6,347 bases of DNA from Thermoguttaceae bacterium (GTDB lineage: Bacteria > Planctomycetota > Planctomycetia > Pirellulales > Thermoguttaceae). Below the pieces are notes generated by a model. That model made no database searches and was not told where the DNA came from. It saw only the letters and a list, made by a program, of their open reading frames with translations. Numbering within the stretch: position 1 is the first letter of the stretch; each line of letters begins with the position of its first letter. Below are positions 6,301-6,347 of this stretch, one piece after another. A program made the position numbers and the translations under genes. The stretch is from the NCBI GenBank assembly GCA_024653385.1, contig JANLFZ010000254.1, positions 2,652 through 8,998 of the forward strand. Reading direction: 5' to 3'.

Positions 6301-6347
6301 GCCCCAGCCCCGCGTCCTTGTCCTGCGTGCCCCGGGCACGAACTGCG
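6299..6347 (+). CDS. purQ: Start of PurQ, glutaminase subunit of FGAM synthase (3' end outside the window)
   Basis: Only 16 codons are visible: MPQPRVLVLRAPGTNC. The VLVLRAPGTNC pattern matches the first strand and the following loop of PurQ, a class I glutamine amidotransferase that releases ammonia from glutamine for PurL; the catalytic Cys lies further downstream and is out of view. Its position directly after a PurL lacking this domain supports the call strongly. The start at 6299 gives the expected N-terminus. No Shine-Dalgarno is present because heptad repeats occupy that region, so translation may depend on coupling to purL or on an unstructured AT-rich leader. It shares the reading frame of purL, with only the purL TAA stop between them. 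Confidence 0.85.
   Translation, partial: MPQPRVLVLRAPGTNC

Overview
The window is a dense, GC-rich bacterial chromosome segment (about two-thirds G+C by eye, not computed). Every recognisable gene is on the + strand. The GC content, the FHA-GAF-SpoIIE phosphatase architecture, the tyrA-purL-purQ order and the PurL domain layout suggest a planctomycete, perhaps of the Pirellulales. That assignment is inferred from general familiarity with such genomes, since no rRNA or other taxonomic marker is present. I see no phage genes, insertion sequences, tRNAs, rRNAs or CRISPR array.

Layout: (1) bases 1-462 hold the last 153 codons of an AMP-forming acyl-ACP synthetase of the Aas type. (2) A 180-base gap follows, with a good sigma70-like promoter (TTGACG-18-TAGAAT), a 13-base palindrome over its -10 box and a potential leader hairpin. 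(3) Bases 643-2346 encode a 567-aa FHA-GAF-PP2C (RsbU/SpoIIE-type) signalling phosphatase. (4) A 153-base gap follows, with an 8-bp inverted repeat and an extended -10 element (TGC-TACAAT). (5) tyrA (prephenate/arogenate dehydrogenase) overlaps purL by 17 bases. (6) purL encodes a 973-aa FGAM synthase carrying two PurS-like modules at its N-terminus and no glutaminase domain. (7) A 45-base gap containing five heptanucleotide repeats leads into the first 16 codons of purQ, the glutaminase partner, which runs off the window.

How the genes fit together: tyrA, purL and purQ look like one transcription unit joining a tyrosine-biosynthesis step to the fourth step of purine synthesis. PurL and PurQ should form the FGAM synthase complex; the PurS role is probably supplied by the fused N-terminus of PurL. 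The phosphatase gene has its own promoter and no RsbV/RsbW-type partner in view, so its target is unknown. The lipid gene at the left edge appears unrelated to the rest.

The points most worth a second look are the PurL architecture, intermediate between the small (PurS/PurL/PurQ) and large (single-chain) forms, and the purL-purQ junction. There the two genes share a reading frame, are separated by one stop codon, and the last heptad repeat runs into the purQ start codon. I found no convincing new defence, mobile or RNA-guided system.
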